DNA of 64,000 nucleotides from Trichuris trichiura (GCA_037903355.1 JBAJFE010000060.1:1054001-1118000); one strand, 5' to 3'; counted from the stretch's first letter, positions 1 to 10,528 are shown. The notes: generated by a model not told the origin, from the sequence alone. A program made the numbers and translations.

Positions 1-1013
1 ACGAAACAGAAGTCAAGTCCTCGTGTGACTTCGTCCATGAACCTTTGAAAAGTTTGAGCGGCATTTCGCAAACCGAAGGGCATGCGGAGGTACTCGTACA
101 AACCGAAAGGTGTCGTTATTGCTGTCTTAGGTACGTCTCTATGATGAACGGGAATCTGTTGGTACGCGCGGACCAAGTCGAGTTTCGAAAATATAGATCT
201 GCCGTGCAACTGTGAGGCGAAATCATTGAGATTCGGTATTGGATACCTGTCTGGTTTTGTGACGTTATTCAGCTTTCGATAATCGCCGCAAGGGCGCCAA
301 GTATCTGGCTGTTTCTTGGGTACCATATGGAGCGGCGACGCCCAGCTACTGCTGGAGGGTCGAATGATCCCTAACCGTAGCATAGTATCGAATTCTTGTT
401 TGGCAGCTCGTAACTTCTGTGGTGGCAACCGTCGTGGACGGCTGAAAACGGGCGGTCCAAAAGTGATAATACGATGCTGCACTGTATGACGAACCGGCTC
501 AGCAGCAGTTGTGCACGAAGTGAGTTGTGGGAAGCGGGCTAAAATCATGTGTGCGCGACTGTCTGCTCGCCGAAGAGCGCCTGTATAGCCGATAAGATTA
601 TCCTGCAGTGGCGTGCATGTTATATGAGCGTACGTTTTGGCATTGATGAGCTGTTTGCGTTTGACGTCGACGAGGAGATTGAAATGGCGGAAGAAATCAG
701 CACCCAGGATTGGGTAACGGACACTAGCAATGAGAAAAGACCATTTGAACGGGGAACCCATGCCGAAATCAACGATAAGCTTACAGGTACCAAATGTCGG
801 CACGCGGGTACCATTAGCGGCGAGTAGTGTCGTTGGATCGGGTTGTCGTTGTTGATAAAATAGTCGAGACTGCATGGGTAATACGCTGACTTGCGATCCA
901 GTGTCGACCAAAAATTTTATCTTTGATCGTTTGTCTTGAATGAAAAAAAGTTGGCGGTTGTATGAAGATGCCGGACTCTCTACCGCCTGGAGGGTCCGGC
1001 GAGTTAGTTTCCC
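1..1013 (-). CDS. Pol (protease and reverse transcriptase), partial
   Basis: In the -1 frame relative to gag, open from the frameshift site to the window edge. The aspartic protease active site reads F-L-V-D-T-G-S (DTG at 897-905), followed by the protease core to about 600. Reverse transcriptase starts near 440. Visible RT blocks are [35 protein letters not shown] (first catalytic Asp) and [18 protein letters not shown]. The YxDD box, RNase H and integrase would lie to the left of base 1. No stop or frameshift is seen in this part. It is translated only as a Gag-Pol fusion through the frameshift. Confidence 0.88.
970..1013 (-). promoter_or_regulatory. Programmed -1 ribosomal frameshift signal (gag/pol)
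   Basis: Read on the minus strand, GGGAAAC (1007-1013) fits the X-XXY-YYZ slippery rule in the gag frame (G GGA AAC). The gag TAA follows at once. After a 6-nt spacer (1001-1006) comes a perfect 7-bp stem, GCCGGAC (994-1000) with GTCCGGC (970-976), around a 17-nt loop. The pol frame is the -1 frame and is open across the junction. Heptamer, spacer length, stem and frame relation all agree. Whether the loop forms a pseudoknot is not clear. Confidence 0.85.
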
Positions 1014-1795
1014 GAAAAAGAGCAGGGCGGGCGGCAGCGACGAGCACGTTGGCCAAATTTGCGATGAAAGTAGCAGACAGTGGGGGGCGATGAAAATGAT
1101 GATCGACGAGCGGCGCGCTGTGATGGCGATGAGCTGGAGGGCCCGGCGCGCTCGCGGCGGGATCGGGAAAGATCGACTGTGAGCAAGCGCAACTGCTGTC
1201 GAAGGTCCTGTATTTCGTCTCGCAGCTCTTGTAGCGTCGGTGAATCGACAGTCGCGTTCGTAGCTGTGACGATGTTTACGGGGTTCTCCATGGGAAGAAT
1301 ATCATCAGCCGCACGGGCCAACTCGTCGATAGTAGCTGTGCGGAACGCCTTAAGCACAAGCTGGACGTTAGGTGGCAATCGATGCAGAAACAGCTGCCGA
1401 AAGAATGAGCTGTCAACGTCAACGACGCCTGCAGCTGCGTGGCGCATTTCGCGGAGCAACTGCGTCGGGCGGCGATCGCCAAGCGGTGAGTCATCTGCAA
1501 GAGTGCGGAAACATTGTTCTTCCGTAGCGGCAAATCTTTCCAACAGCTTCTGCTTCAAGTGTTCGTACGGGTGGCCGCCTTGAGGTTCCAAGAGGTCCTC
1601 TACCTCTGCTGCCACGGTCTCGTTCAGCGAGGCTATGGTATGATAAAATTTCGTCGAGGAGGCGGTGATGCGGCCAAGAACGAACTGCGCTTCCGCCTGC
1701 GCAAACCACAGCTTGGCGTTGTGTGGCCAGAAGGTGGGAAGCTTGACCGCGACCGCTGCTATCACGTGCGGATTGGGTGTGGGTGAGGGGTCCAT
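1004..1795 (-). CDS. Gag-like protein of Ty3/Gypsy element
   Basis: 263-residue ORF from the ATG at 1793-1795 to a TAA at 1004-1006. It forms the capsid/nucleocapsid part of the element and would package the RNA in a cytoplasmic particle. The N-terminal half shows the usual retrotransposon capsid pattern, including a [18 protein letters not shown] block. A basic, serine/arginine-rich linker precedes the C-terminal Cys/His box C-x2-H-x9-C-x3-C. The last two sense codons, GGA AAC, lie in the slippery heptamer GGGAAAC, so a share of ribosomes is expected to shift into pol instead of stopping. The longer open frame starts at 1813 on a TTG inside the primer site, so the ATG is preferred. Confidence 0.85.
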   Translation of the reverse strand: MDPSPTPNPHVIAAVAVKLPTFWPHNAKLWFAQAEAQFVLGRITASSTKFYHTIASLNETVAAEVEDLLEPQGGHPYEHLKQKLLERFAATEEQCFRTLADDSPLGDRRPTQLLREMRHAAAGVVDVDSSFFRQLFLHRLPPNVQLVLKAFRTATIDELARAADDILPMENPVNIVTATNATVDSPTLQELRDEIQDLRQQLRLLTVDLSRSRRERAGPSSSSPSQRAARRSSFSSPPTVCYFHRKFGQRARRCRPPCSFSGN

Positions 1796-1803
1796 GAGTG
1801 AAC

Positions 1804-1812
1804 GGGTCACCA
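1804..1812 (-). other. Primer binding site, tRNA-Trp type
   Basis: TGGTGACCC on the minus strand, two bases inside the putative LTR end. It matches the first nine bases of the primer site complementary to the 3' end of tRNA-Trp that is reported for CsRn1-type elements. The match stops after nine bases. Confidence 0.6.
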
Positions 1813-1814
1813 AA

Positions 1815-1950
1815 TGTAGCAGATCCGAACAGACGAACTATAGCGCAACTTTTACTCGCACAACCCTCGCACGCACTAACTACAGAATACCGTATTCCGT
1901 TCAAGATTCACAGGTCAACGCATGATACGATATTTTGTCGCTCCGCTACA
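1815..1950 (-). repeat. Putative 5' LTR (136 bp)
   Basis: On the minus strand this stretch starts TGTAGC and ends GCTACA, a perfect 6-bp terminal inverted pair of the TG...CA type that bounds LTRs. It ends two bases before the primer site. At 136 bp it is short for the group, and the second LTR is outside the window, so the outer boundary is inferred from the inverted termini only. Confidence 0.5.
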
Positions 1951-2042
1951 CTCGCATAGCAGTACTTGAGTTTTGGTTGCTTTTCGAAAGAGTCGCGATT
2001 TTCTGGTGTGCCTTAATAAATTTTTTCTCGTTGTAATTTTTC

Positions 2043-2171
<129 letters not shown>

Positions 2172-2282
2172 GAAAATGCGATGTTTTGGTACGGGACTGT
2201 ATGTTTTCATAGTTCAGCGTCTTTAATACGGTAGCTGTGTCCCGTTGGTAAGCACAAAAAAGAAAAAGAGAATAAAGAACTT

Positions 2283-2320
2283 CCAGAGCTTTCGGGTCTG
2301 TCGCGACCCGTCGTCAGCGG
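2283..2320 (-). ncRNA. Hammerhead ribozyme core, minus strand
   Basis: Exact mirror copy, in the left palindrome arm, of the core at 2346-2383. The CTGACGA box, stem II and GAAA box are all present on the minus strand. Transcription in either direction would therefore contain one ribozyme core and one antisense copy that can pair with it. Confidence 0.7.
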
Positions 2321-2345
2321 TCAATATCTGTCAGACAGATATTGA

Positions 2346-2383
2346 CCGCTGACGACGGGTCGCGACAGACCCGAAAGCTCTGG
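2346..2383 (+). ncRNA. Hammerhead ribozyme core, plus strand
   Basis: CTGACGA (2349-2355, fits the CUGANGA core), stem II GGGTC/GACCC (2357-2361 with 2368-2372, six-base loop), GAAA (2373-2376), then GCTC. The sequence AGCU (2376-2379) can serve as a two-base-pair or dimer-forming helix III. C2380 is the expected cleavage base. Helix I is CCG (2346-2348) with TGG (2381-2383). One base (C2356) lies between the core and stem II. Minimal hammerheads of this design are known from Penelope-like terminal repeats. Confidence 0.72.
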
Positions 2384-2450
2384 AAGTTCTTTATTCTCTT
2401 TTTCTTTTTTGTGCTTACCAACGGGACACAGCTACCGTATTAAAGACGCT

Positions 2451-2525
2451 GTATTATTATTATTATTATTATTATTGGCTTCTTTTGTACGGATTTTTAT
2501 TATTATTATTATTGTTGTTGTTGTT
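2451..2525. repeat. ATT and GTT microsatellites
   Basis: (TAT)n to about 2476, directly abutting the palindrome, then 21 bp of mixed sequence, then (ATT)n passing into (GTT)n to 2525. This suggests the palindrome sits inside or beside an older ATT tract. Confidence 0.85.
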
Positions 2526-3857
2526 AAAAATTTAATCGAACGACCGAGCAAACCAGAACAACCGAACGAACACATCCACGTAACCGATCGTGATGTCTCA
2601 TGCGCAAGTTACAAGGAACCTGAGCATTGTTAAAAGTAGCCGTAACAATTAGTGTTATTGTTATTATTGCTATTATTATTTTTTATTATTAACTGGAAGG
2701 TGCATATTTTAAAACAAACTAATTTTTTACCGTCGTGAATAATATTTTTTTGGCAGACGAACAAATGATTTCCGAGAGTCGCTGGAATGCAAGAAACCCC
2801 TACTTTTTACGTTTGCAAAGTTTCTAGACTATCTTAAAGTAAACGCTTATTTTCAATGCCGCAAAATACAGATCACACTTTTCGGAGCTATTTTTGCCTC
2901 CTCCTAGGCGAAACAAAAGTGCTACAGTACTAATAAAGATATTAAGGTACTACACTTCACCACCTGATTAGTACTATTAACGCTGCATCGTTTTCGTCTC
3001 GCTAAGACGAGACAAAAGTAAGTCAAAAAACTGCAGTCTGTACTGCGAGTAAATACTCACAAAAATTCTTTATTTAGAGCAAGCAAAACGCCGTACAAAA
3101 AACGTGCAGAAGTTATTAGCCGACCGTGTTGTAATGCAGCAAAAGTCAATTATCTGAACTGTACATGCATGCATAAGAGTAAATCTGATCAAGTAATTAT
3201 AGATCCTTGCTGTTTTCCTTATACTTAATTTTCCAGCACTTTGAGCTTCGTTTCTCAAAAAAGCAAACTCTGCTCAGCAGCTGACTGCTGCTTATGGTTA
3301 AAGAACGCAGCAGAAAGTCAAACCACTTTTAAAAATAATGTCTTATGTACATTTATTTCGCTTTGCCGCGTCATCAGGCGCATTTCAGGATTTTCAGGTT
3401 CCAATGCACTGTATCATCTTATTTTTTCAGTTTGCTATCATCGCTGCCTTAATCTGCGTTCTGCAACACGTTTGTATTATTACGTAATTGTTGCTCCGTT
3501 TTTTACGGACTGGATTGTATAGAATCTGTCTGTTACATGCACCCGACTTTTAAAAAGAAAAATCGCAAAACTATCACGGCAGTCTGCTTTCAAAAATACG
3601 TAACTTTACTAACCCGAAGTGACGCAAGTGCTCGCAAAATGCCATACAAGATGCCTACTCGTAGCACCGACAGGCGGGACGGTAATTAAAATCTGATCTG
3701 CAGGTACACTGTACGTTTACTCAAAGAATGACGCAACATTAGTTATTTGTGGCCGTATTCTAAATTTTTGCTGAAAGCGAGTTCCTTCTTTCTTGCAAAT
3801 GTCACATTTTGCAATTCAAAATTGTCTCCGTCATTGCAGGGCAAGGAAAAATCGATT
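2526..3857. other. Intergenic, no gene recognised
   Basis: AT-rich DNA with further short ATT runs near 2650-2690. Reading frames here are short and show no recognisable domain. Confidence 0.5.
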
Positions 3858-3965
3858 TTATCTAATTTTCCGCTTTGAGAAGCTGGGATAGTCGTCCTGG
3901 TCGCGCTGCTTCATTTGCTTCCGTTTGCTAAATTCAGCCCATTTTTTCGGCGGCATTCCAAGCAT
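3858..3965 (-). CDS. Short basic ORF, possible terminal exon
   Basis: 35 codons from an ATG at 3963-3965 to a TAA at 3858-3860. The product is strongly charged: MPPKKWAEFSKRK near the start and DDYPSFSKRK near the end. The composition is protein-like, but I do not recognise it. It could be a micro-protein or the last exon of a gene whose other exons I cannot find. It lies just downstream of the BAR-domain gene on the same strand. Confidence 0.25.
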   Translation of the reverse strand: MLGMPPKKWAEFSKRKQMKQRDQDDYPSFSKRKIR

Positions 3966-4094
3966 ATAATAATAAAAATGACAACTTTGAACGCGATCGG
4001 ACGACCTCATTCTTAACGCAATAATTTTATTGCTTTGCTACGCTGGCAATTTGAGGACTAAACTTTGTTTATATTTGATTATTTGCAAAAAGGA

Positions 4095-4775
4095 TTAACG
4101 CTTAATTTTCTTTAGTGCCGTCCCAATGCTGGTTCGTAGTTGTCTGTCGGCTTTGAGAAATTGCCTTGACGCATCGGCTATTGATTTCTCGTATTCCGGC
4201 AATTTGTCCAAAAGAGATTGAATGACGTCGGCTTGCTTTTCAAAATTTTCCTTGCACTTGTCCAAATTTGCATTCTTCTGATCAATATTACCCTCGTGAC
4301 AATTGCGAAGATAATCGCAAGCGTTGTCATAGTCGGCGCGCATTTTGTCCAAATTCTTCTTTTCTTGTCGTATTAGAACGGCATCCTCTTTGACAAACTT
4401 GTTCAAAGGTTCAAAAGCGTAAGTTTCAACTTGACGAAGAAACAATTTGAAAGCGACGTCAATTTCCTCTTCCACGCTGGCAATTAAGTGCAAGAATTGT
4501 TTCACATCGGCATTTCTGCACGCGTCGCCAAGTTGTCTTACATTCTGCGCGTACTTCAACGCTTCGTCCAATTCGGGATTCGCCAACTTTGCAGGATTGA
4601 AAGGCCAACGCAAATTTGGATCAACCATATCTCTCATCGACTTGATTAGCAGCTGTACGTCAACACTCATCTTTTCTATTTGATTCAGTTTGGTCACGAA
4701 ATCCGGGTGATAGTTGGTTATTTGACCACCCAAAACATTCGCCTTTACCCAATGTCTCAACTGGCTGTAGCTCAT
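4095..4775 (-). CDS. BAR-domain protein
   Basis: 226 residues from the ATG at 4773-4775 (MSYSQLRHW...). The open frame extends nine codons further 5' but only from a TTG. The protein is almost wholly helical. It has an N-terminal segment (~1-60), then long amphipathic heptads (~70-220) with the spacing of a BAR coiled-coil dimer: blocks such as LDEALKYAQNVRQLGDACR, FLRQVETYAFEPLNKFVKED and LDKMRADYDNACDYLRNC. BAR dimers bind and curve membranes in endocytosis and trafficking. No SH3 or other C-terminal domain follows, so it is a BAR-only form, or its partner domain is in an exon I did not find. The exact subfamily is uncertain. Confidence 0.7.
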   Translation of the reverse strand: MSYSQLRHWVKANVLGGQITNYHPDFVTKLNQIEKMSVDVQLLIKSMRDMVDPNLRWPFNPAKLANPELDEALKYAQNVRQLGDACRNADVKQFLHLIASVEEEIDVAFKLFLRQVETYAFEPLNKFVKEDAVLIRQEKKNLDKMRADYDNACDYLRNCHEGNIDQKNANLDKCKENFEKQADVIQSLLDKLPEYEKSIADASRQFLKADRQLRTSIGTALKKIKR

Positions 4776-5606
4776 TATGTTGCTGCTCCAAATATTCAGC
4801 AAAATTTACAGGGAGAAATAACGTTCTATAGAAGTAAACAAACTTTTCAATGACTTCAGCTTATCCTCGTCGTCTAACAATCTTAAAGTGCTACTTTAAT
4901 ACTCCCAAACTTTAAACTAACATACCGCATATCGATATGCGCATTAAAAGACTTTACTTCAAAAACCCATGGTGATTTTGTCAAAACTGTTTTTTCTGTT
5001 TAAGCTTACCAACTGTCTCAATTCGGCATTCGAAAGAATCGCGACAGAAAACAGGATATTGAAAACTTCAATCGCTTCTTCTTCTAAATCTAAGCCTAAT
5101 CCCAAGCTGTGAAAATATCAAACTGCCGAACCAACGATTACGTCTACGTTTTTGGATGAAACTACAAAAAAAACATTTTCTTGCCGAAAGATTGAGTTGC
5201 CTGCGTGCACAACGTTTTTAGTACGCTGACTAGTTTTTTTAGCAAAATATACAACTTAAAGCTCGCATATTTGAGCGGCGTTGAACTTTCAAACTCTTAC
5301 TGTATGCTTACTGATAATCAAGCACTAACCATAATAATATCTGGCAAACAAATAACTCGTGAATTATGCGCGTTTCAGCGCGCGCACTTTGCAGCCAAGA
5401 ATAACAAACAAAGTATTATTGAAGAAAAAATGGTTACAGATTAACACTAGGTCGGACAACGTCCGCGCGTTTCAACAATGGATAGCTAACCTTATCTACG
5501 CAATAAATACAAGTAATTTTTTAAAAAAAATAGCTTAATTCACGGTTTGACGTCTTCGACCATCATCATCGTTATCTTCTCGACTGTATGCCAACGGAAA
5601 TGACGT
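4776..5606. other. Intergenic, no gene recognised
   Basis: Lies between the BAR gene start and the SF3B4 stop; both genes are on the minus strand. It should hold the BAR promoter and the SF3B4 3' UTR. No convincing ORF. Confidence 0.5.
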
Positions 5607-7532
5607 TCAAGCTGTGGAAGGAGGAGCCGGCGGTGGCACCATTCCTGAAAATGACAATAACATTGACGGGAAAACAGAAAAAAAACTGGCTTACTTGGAG
5701 GATGCATCATTGGGAATGGATGCCTTGGTGTACCAGGCGGCGGTGGCGGCAAAGACGGAGGTGGCCCTGGTGGATGTTGAGAAGCCATCATCATTGGTTG
5801 CATTGGCATACCAGCTCCCATTTGCATAAAAGGAGCAGATCCACTTGCGGATGATGTTGGTGGTGGTGGTGGCGGAGGTGGTGGTGGTGGAGGGGGCGGA
5901 TGTTGCAAGCCCATTGCCATATGTGGTGGTGGAGCCGATAGAGGAGGAGGAGGTGGAGGCTGATTATGTACATTTGCAGGTTGAGGTGGCGGCGGTGGTG
6001 GTGGTGGTACATGAACAGAATGAGAAGGTGGTGGCGGCGGCGGCGGAGGGACTTGACCGTGCATCGGAGGAGGAGGCACCGAAATCCCTTGACCGCTTGC
6101 TTGAGGCATATGCCCAATCATTGTAGCTCCATGTGGCAATGTACCACTCGCGGGAGCCATCTGCGATGGTGGAGGCGGAGGAGGTGGAGGAGGAACCGGA
6201 AAACCTCGTGGAGGGGGCATGCCTGTTGGAACATTCAAAGGAGACGGCATAGGCGGAGGTACCGAAGGTGGTCTAGGAGGCAAACCAATAGGTGCTGCTT
6301 GAGGTACCTGCATTGCAGGTGCATATTCGCCCCAATTCGGTGCCTGCATAGCACTATCCTGACCAATACCATTCATCTGCATTGCCGTTGGCCAAACAAC
6401 TTGCGCCCTGCCCAAAGGGTTAGACGACATTGTCATCTTTTGAATAATAGCCTGCGTAGCCATTTGCGGAACCATCAACGGTATAACTACAAATCATTTC
6501 AACTAACGGCTTGTACAGAAATTTGCATATTTTGATTACATTACTCTAATAAGACATCAAAATAAATTACCTGAAGCAGCAGGATGTGCGAACAATGGTA
6601 TGGAAGGTATAGGAGGAGCATCGGCAAACAATTGATGAGGGCGATCTCCGGGAAATATTGGATTTTGGGCAGCCAACAAACGTTCTATAAAAAATGTAAG
6701 TATAATGTCGAAGTATGAACTAAGTATAAGCTTACCAGCTGCAGTTCCGTGACGTTCTCCTTTTGCATCTTTCTTAAACGCGTACGAAACGGAAATGGGA
6801 CGATTGCACAAATATTGGCCATTCATTGCTTCAATAGAAGCGTCGCTGGCTTCGAAGCTGGCGAAACTAATGAAGGCAAAGCCTTTTGAATTTCCCGTTT
6901 CCGGATCTCGCATAATCTGAAAAGCGAACAGCGTATCGATGGAGTGAAGTTGTTAGGTTTAAAAAAGCTGCTTTATACTTTTGGAACTTGCAGAACAACA
7001 CCAAAAGCACTGAACGTATCGTAAAGAAGCTTTTCGTCGACTTCGGGATCGAGATTGCCTATGAATATGTTGGCACCAATATCTAAGTTCTTTTGATGAG
7101 CAGCCGCCTATAAGGAAGGGTAAAAATTGGGTGTACGCAGTCGTCATCCTTATAAATACTTTGTTAACGCGGATAGGTTTGCCAAAAAGCTTAATCATAT
7201 TCATCACTTTTATCGCGTAATCCGCATCTTCTTCGCCCATAAATTCGACAAAACCGTAGCCTTGATGGGTGCAACTAATTCGATCCTTCGGCATATGTAC
7301 GCTGACTAAAAATGGGCAGGCAAACAACGTGTATCTGGACAATGAACAATCTGCTTTTACCAACAGGACCAGCTTGCACAAAGAGTTCCCATAAATTGGC
7401 TTCATTCACTTTTTCGTCTAATCCACCCACGTAGATTGTCGCGTCTATTAGAAAAACAACAGGTCAAAAGCATTTAGACAATGTTTAATCGTTCTTACCC
7501 TGATTACGATCCTGAATTGGTCCAGCCGCCAT
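5607..7532 (-). CDS. SF3B4: Splicing factor 3B subunit 4 (SAP49)
   Basis: Eight exons: 7499-7532, 7361-7444, 7160-7305, 6979-7107, 6736-6916, 6571-6684, 5695-6486, 5607-5644 (1518 nt, 505 residues). Component of the U2 snRNP SF3b complex that contacts pre-mRNA near the branch site in the nucleus. The start [24 protein letters not shown] is nearly the conserved family start. RRM1 (about 14-90) has YVGGLD and GYGFVEF. RRM2 (about 100-180) has IFIGNLDPE and [10 protein letters not shown], followed by [14 protein letters not shown]. From about 210 the protein is a low-complexity Pro/Met/Gly tail, as in other SF3B4 proteins. The small last exon ends at a TGA; frames continuing past 5645 read intron. 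All introns are about 50-85 bp and GT-AG. Confidence 0.95.
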
Positions 7533-8647
7533 TGCTCAAAGTCAAGCCGGATAGCTAGAAAGCAAAAATTCACCGTCACTTGGCGTAATATTCGATTTAT
7601 CAGCTTTAGTAAGCAAAAGCATGCGATTTAACAAGCTAAAAAGCAACGCCCCGAAAGCAAAAACAACGCAAGACATATTAACCACTGTACGATAAAAAAG
7701 CATATAAAAAATTACTAAAATCTCTTTAACTTTCGCAACAGATATTCAAACCTGGCAACGGAGAAGGAGAACAACAGGAAAAAACCGACTTTAGCGAAAT
7801 AACCGATAACGCATTAATAATGCGCAAGTACTAACTACTACAGTAAAACAAATGAAACCATTTTGCCTGTTTTGAAGGCTAGCGAATATTTATGAAACAT
7901 TTACACTAATTAATTTAAATTAAGTTCATCTGAACAAGTTAAGTTTTCAAAAAGAACATGTACGCGCGCAAAGTAAAATTGCAAAAGCGAGTGGGCGAAT
8001 TTTTTAGGTAAACATAGGCAGCCGGTTTCTACAGTAAAAAACAAATACGTTTTGCCGCTTGACATTGTACGATAATTTATCGGCTGATTTTTTTTTCAAT
8101 CGATGAACAAAGTCAGCATTCGATCCGGCAGAAATAGCCGTCACGTCAATAAAAGCGAAACTTTCGTTAATTATTGATGGCTATCGAATCGTTTCGCTGC
8201 AGAACATTGCTCGTGTCAATTTACTTTGGCTTGCTTTTCATGCAAAGACAGCGGACGTCAGAAACGACAGCAGCAAGAAATAGCGACGATGTTTTTGACG
8301 TCAGCAGCAATCTGTTTGTCTAAACGTTAGGGTGACGTGTCGTTTTTTAAAAAGCGTACAGACAAGCATTAACGTTTTTCCGGAGCTCGATTTGCCTATT
8401 AAAGTTCAGATAATCACTTCAAACTTCAGCCAACGGGCAAGAAGTTATCGTTATTATTAATACTTTTGAAGAGCTATAGTATCAAAAAATTTAGTTTTAA
8501 AACATTCCGGCGCTATCTGTTTAAATCCAACAATTCTACCAGTTGCTCGTGGCAGTTGGTACCTGCAAGTTCTTTATACTGTAGAAATAATTGCCAGGTT
8601 TTAACTTTTCGGTCGTATCGTCCCAGCTGGGCATTGGTGGCAGCGTG
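7533..8647. promoter_or_regulatory. Divergent promoter region, SF3B4 / CoA-transferase
   Basis: 1.1 kb between two divergent gene starts, so it must hold both promoters and 5' UTRs. I see no TATA box or motif I would name, and no coding exon. Confidence 0.4.
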
Positions 8648-10528
8648 ATGTCGTTAGCTCTTAGGAACGCCAGCCGTTTCTGCAATCTCTCGAGAATTTT
8701 GGCCTCACCTTTTCACTCCTATTCGCCGGAGCCCTTTCAGCCGATCACCGGTCGAAAACCGCAGATATGCACACCCGAAGAAGCCGTAAAAAACGTCAAG
8801 TCAGGTTGGCGCTTTAATTAACATTTCGCGCGTCACTAAAGCGTTAATAAACCTCTTAGGAGATTGCGTGTACGTTCACGGGGTCGCATTAACGCCGACC
8901 ATTTTACTTAATGCTCTCGCCGATCATGCCAAAGCTAAAGACTTGCGAGGCGTCAAACTGTACCACATTCATTTGGAAGGGCCGGCAAAATGGGTAGAAC
9001 CCGACTACGCCAGTACGTACTTCCTTGTCGCCTACAAGCAGCGAATTTTCTTTTTCTTCTTCAGAACATCTTCGCAGCAATTGCTTGTTCATCGCGGGAA
9101 ATTTGCGTCAGGCAGTCAACGAGGGCCGCGCAGACTGTTTATCCATTTTTTTATCCGATACGCCGATATTGTTCCGCAGGAAAATCATTCCAGTCGACGT
9201 GGCCATGTTGACCGTATCTCCACCGGATGATAAGGGATTTTGCTCGTTAGGAACTTCGGTGGATTGCACCCGAGCTGCCGTCCAGCAAGCCAAATTCATC
9301 ATAGGTAAATTATGCCTACATATATCTTTCCTCCTTGAGAAGACGAAGCAGAGAGCATAAGTCTTGTGCCATGGACTTTTCGTAGGTAATCCTCACTCGC
9401 TTAATCGCCTTTTTTTTATTTTGTTACGGCGGTAGAAATTAGTCGTTTGAGTGATAGAGCGTTTGCGCTACTTTTTTCTCCCCCTAACCGTTAAACGATT
9501 GGTTTAAGCAATTGCCAATCCGAATGTTCCGCGAACCTTCGGCGACGGCGCTTTGCACCAGTCGCATATTGACGTCATGATTCATGACAACAGCCCTCTC
9601 TACACTATACACTCGCGCAAGATGAGCGAAGCGGATGCAACCATTGGCAAATTGATCGCTGAAAATCTCGTCGAAGACGGTAGTACTTTACAGATGGGTA
9701 GGTTCCATTACTTACTGTAATTATTTTGGCGGCAATTCGAATTTTTAAGGCATCGGCAATATACCGGACGCCGTACTTTCGCAGCTGAAGAATCACAAAG
9801 ATTTGGGCGTCCACACGGAGATGTTTTCGGACGGAGTACTGGATTTAATAGACAGCGGCGCGCTGACCAATGCAAAGAAGGTTCTCCATCCGGGCAAATT
9901 GGTCAGCGCTTTTGCTTTGGGTACGGAACGCTTGTACAAGTGGATGAACGACAACGCGATGCTATGTAAGCATAGGTTCTTTTTTTTTAAATTAATATTC
10001 CATTGGCGCTTTTAGATATGGGTGACGTCGAGTGGATTAACGATCCGGGAATGATCAAACTGAACCCGAAAGTTTGCGCAATCAATTCGGGCATTGAAGT
10101 GGACATTACCGGCCAAATAGTAGCCGACTCGATCGGTACACGCATCTATTCAGGCACTTTTTCCATTATCTTTTTTTTTTACGGTATTGAGCAATTCTAT
10201 TTTTTTTAAAGGCTTTGGTGGTCAGGTAGACTTCATGCGTGGCGCCGCCATCTGTACGGACGGTAAAGGCAAGCCAATTATGGCACTTCCGTCGGTGACA
10301 AATAAAAATGAAAGCAAAATTGTTGCTGTGCCCAAGTCGGGCGCCGGTGTGGTCACCAGTCGAGCTCACGCTCATTACATAGTGACCGAACAAGGAATTG
10401 CCTATTTGTTCGGAAAGAATATGCGCCAAAGGGCCCACGAATTGATTAAAATTGCCCACCCGGATCATCGCGAACATTTGGAGAAGGCATTCTTCGATCG
10501 ATTCAAGTGCATGCCTACGGCCGACTGA
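8648..10528 (+). CDS. Acetyl-CoA hydrolase / 4-hydroxybutyrate CoA-transferase family, mitochondrial
   Basis: Seven exons: 8648-8804, 8860-9012, 9065-9304, 9509-9697, 9750-9965, 10016-10153, 10212-10528 (1410 nt, 469 residues). Family I CoA-transferase/acetyl-CoA hydrolase fold; members move CoA between acetate, succinate or 4-hydroxybutyrate in mitochondria. The N terminus (MSLALRNASRFCNLSRIL) is basic and lacks acids, fitting a mitochondrial presequence. Conserved blocks include VSPPDDKGFCSLGTSVDCTR, MGIGNIPDAVL, HTEMFSDG (which I take to hold the catalytic Glu), DSIGTRIYSGFGGQVDF and AHPDHRE near the C terminus. Intron 6 (10154-10211) starts with GC, not GT. The exact substrate cannot be set from sequence. 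Confidence 0.92.

Larger units (their letters stand above)
1..1950 (-). mobile_element. Ty3/Gypsy LTR retrotransposon, CsRn1-like, 5' part
   Basis: A minus-strand element running off the left edge. In transcription order it has a putative 5' LTR (1815-1950), a tRNA primer site (1804-1812), gag (1004-1795), a -1 frameshift signal (970-1013), then protease and reverse transcriptase to base 1. The gag Cys/His box is C-x2-H-x9-C-x3-C rather than the retroviral CCHC. Together with a tRNA-Trp-type primer site, this is the signature described for the CsRn1 clade of Ty3/Gypsy. gag and the visible pol are open, with no stop codon apart from the programmed gag terminator, so the copy looks young. RNase H, integrase and the 3' LTR lie outside the window. 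Confidence 0.9.
2215..2451. repeat. Perfect 237-bp palindrome of Penelope-type terminal sequence
   Basis: Two 118-bp arms are exact reverse complements around a single central A at 2333. The right arm resembles the tail of the Penelope-like element at 40811-40905: both have a hammerhead core, then CTTTAT, an A/T or pyrimidine-rich run, CGGGACA and a CCGTA(T/A)TAAA block. I read it as two inverted Penelope terminal repeat fragments fused head to head. It lies between ATT microsatellites. Confidence 0.8.

Noticed and set aside
5566..6535. Several plus-strand frames rich in Val/Trp/Arg opposite the SF3B4 tail
   Set aside because: Antisense shadows of the proline codons of SF3B4 exon 7.
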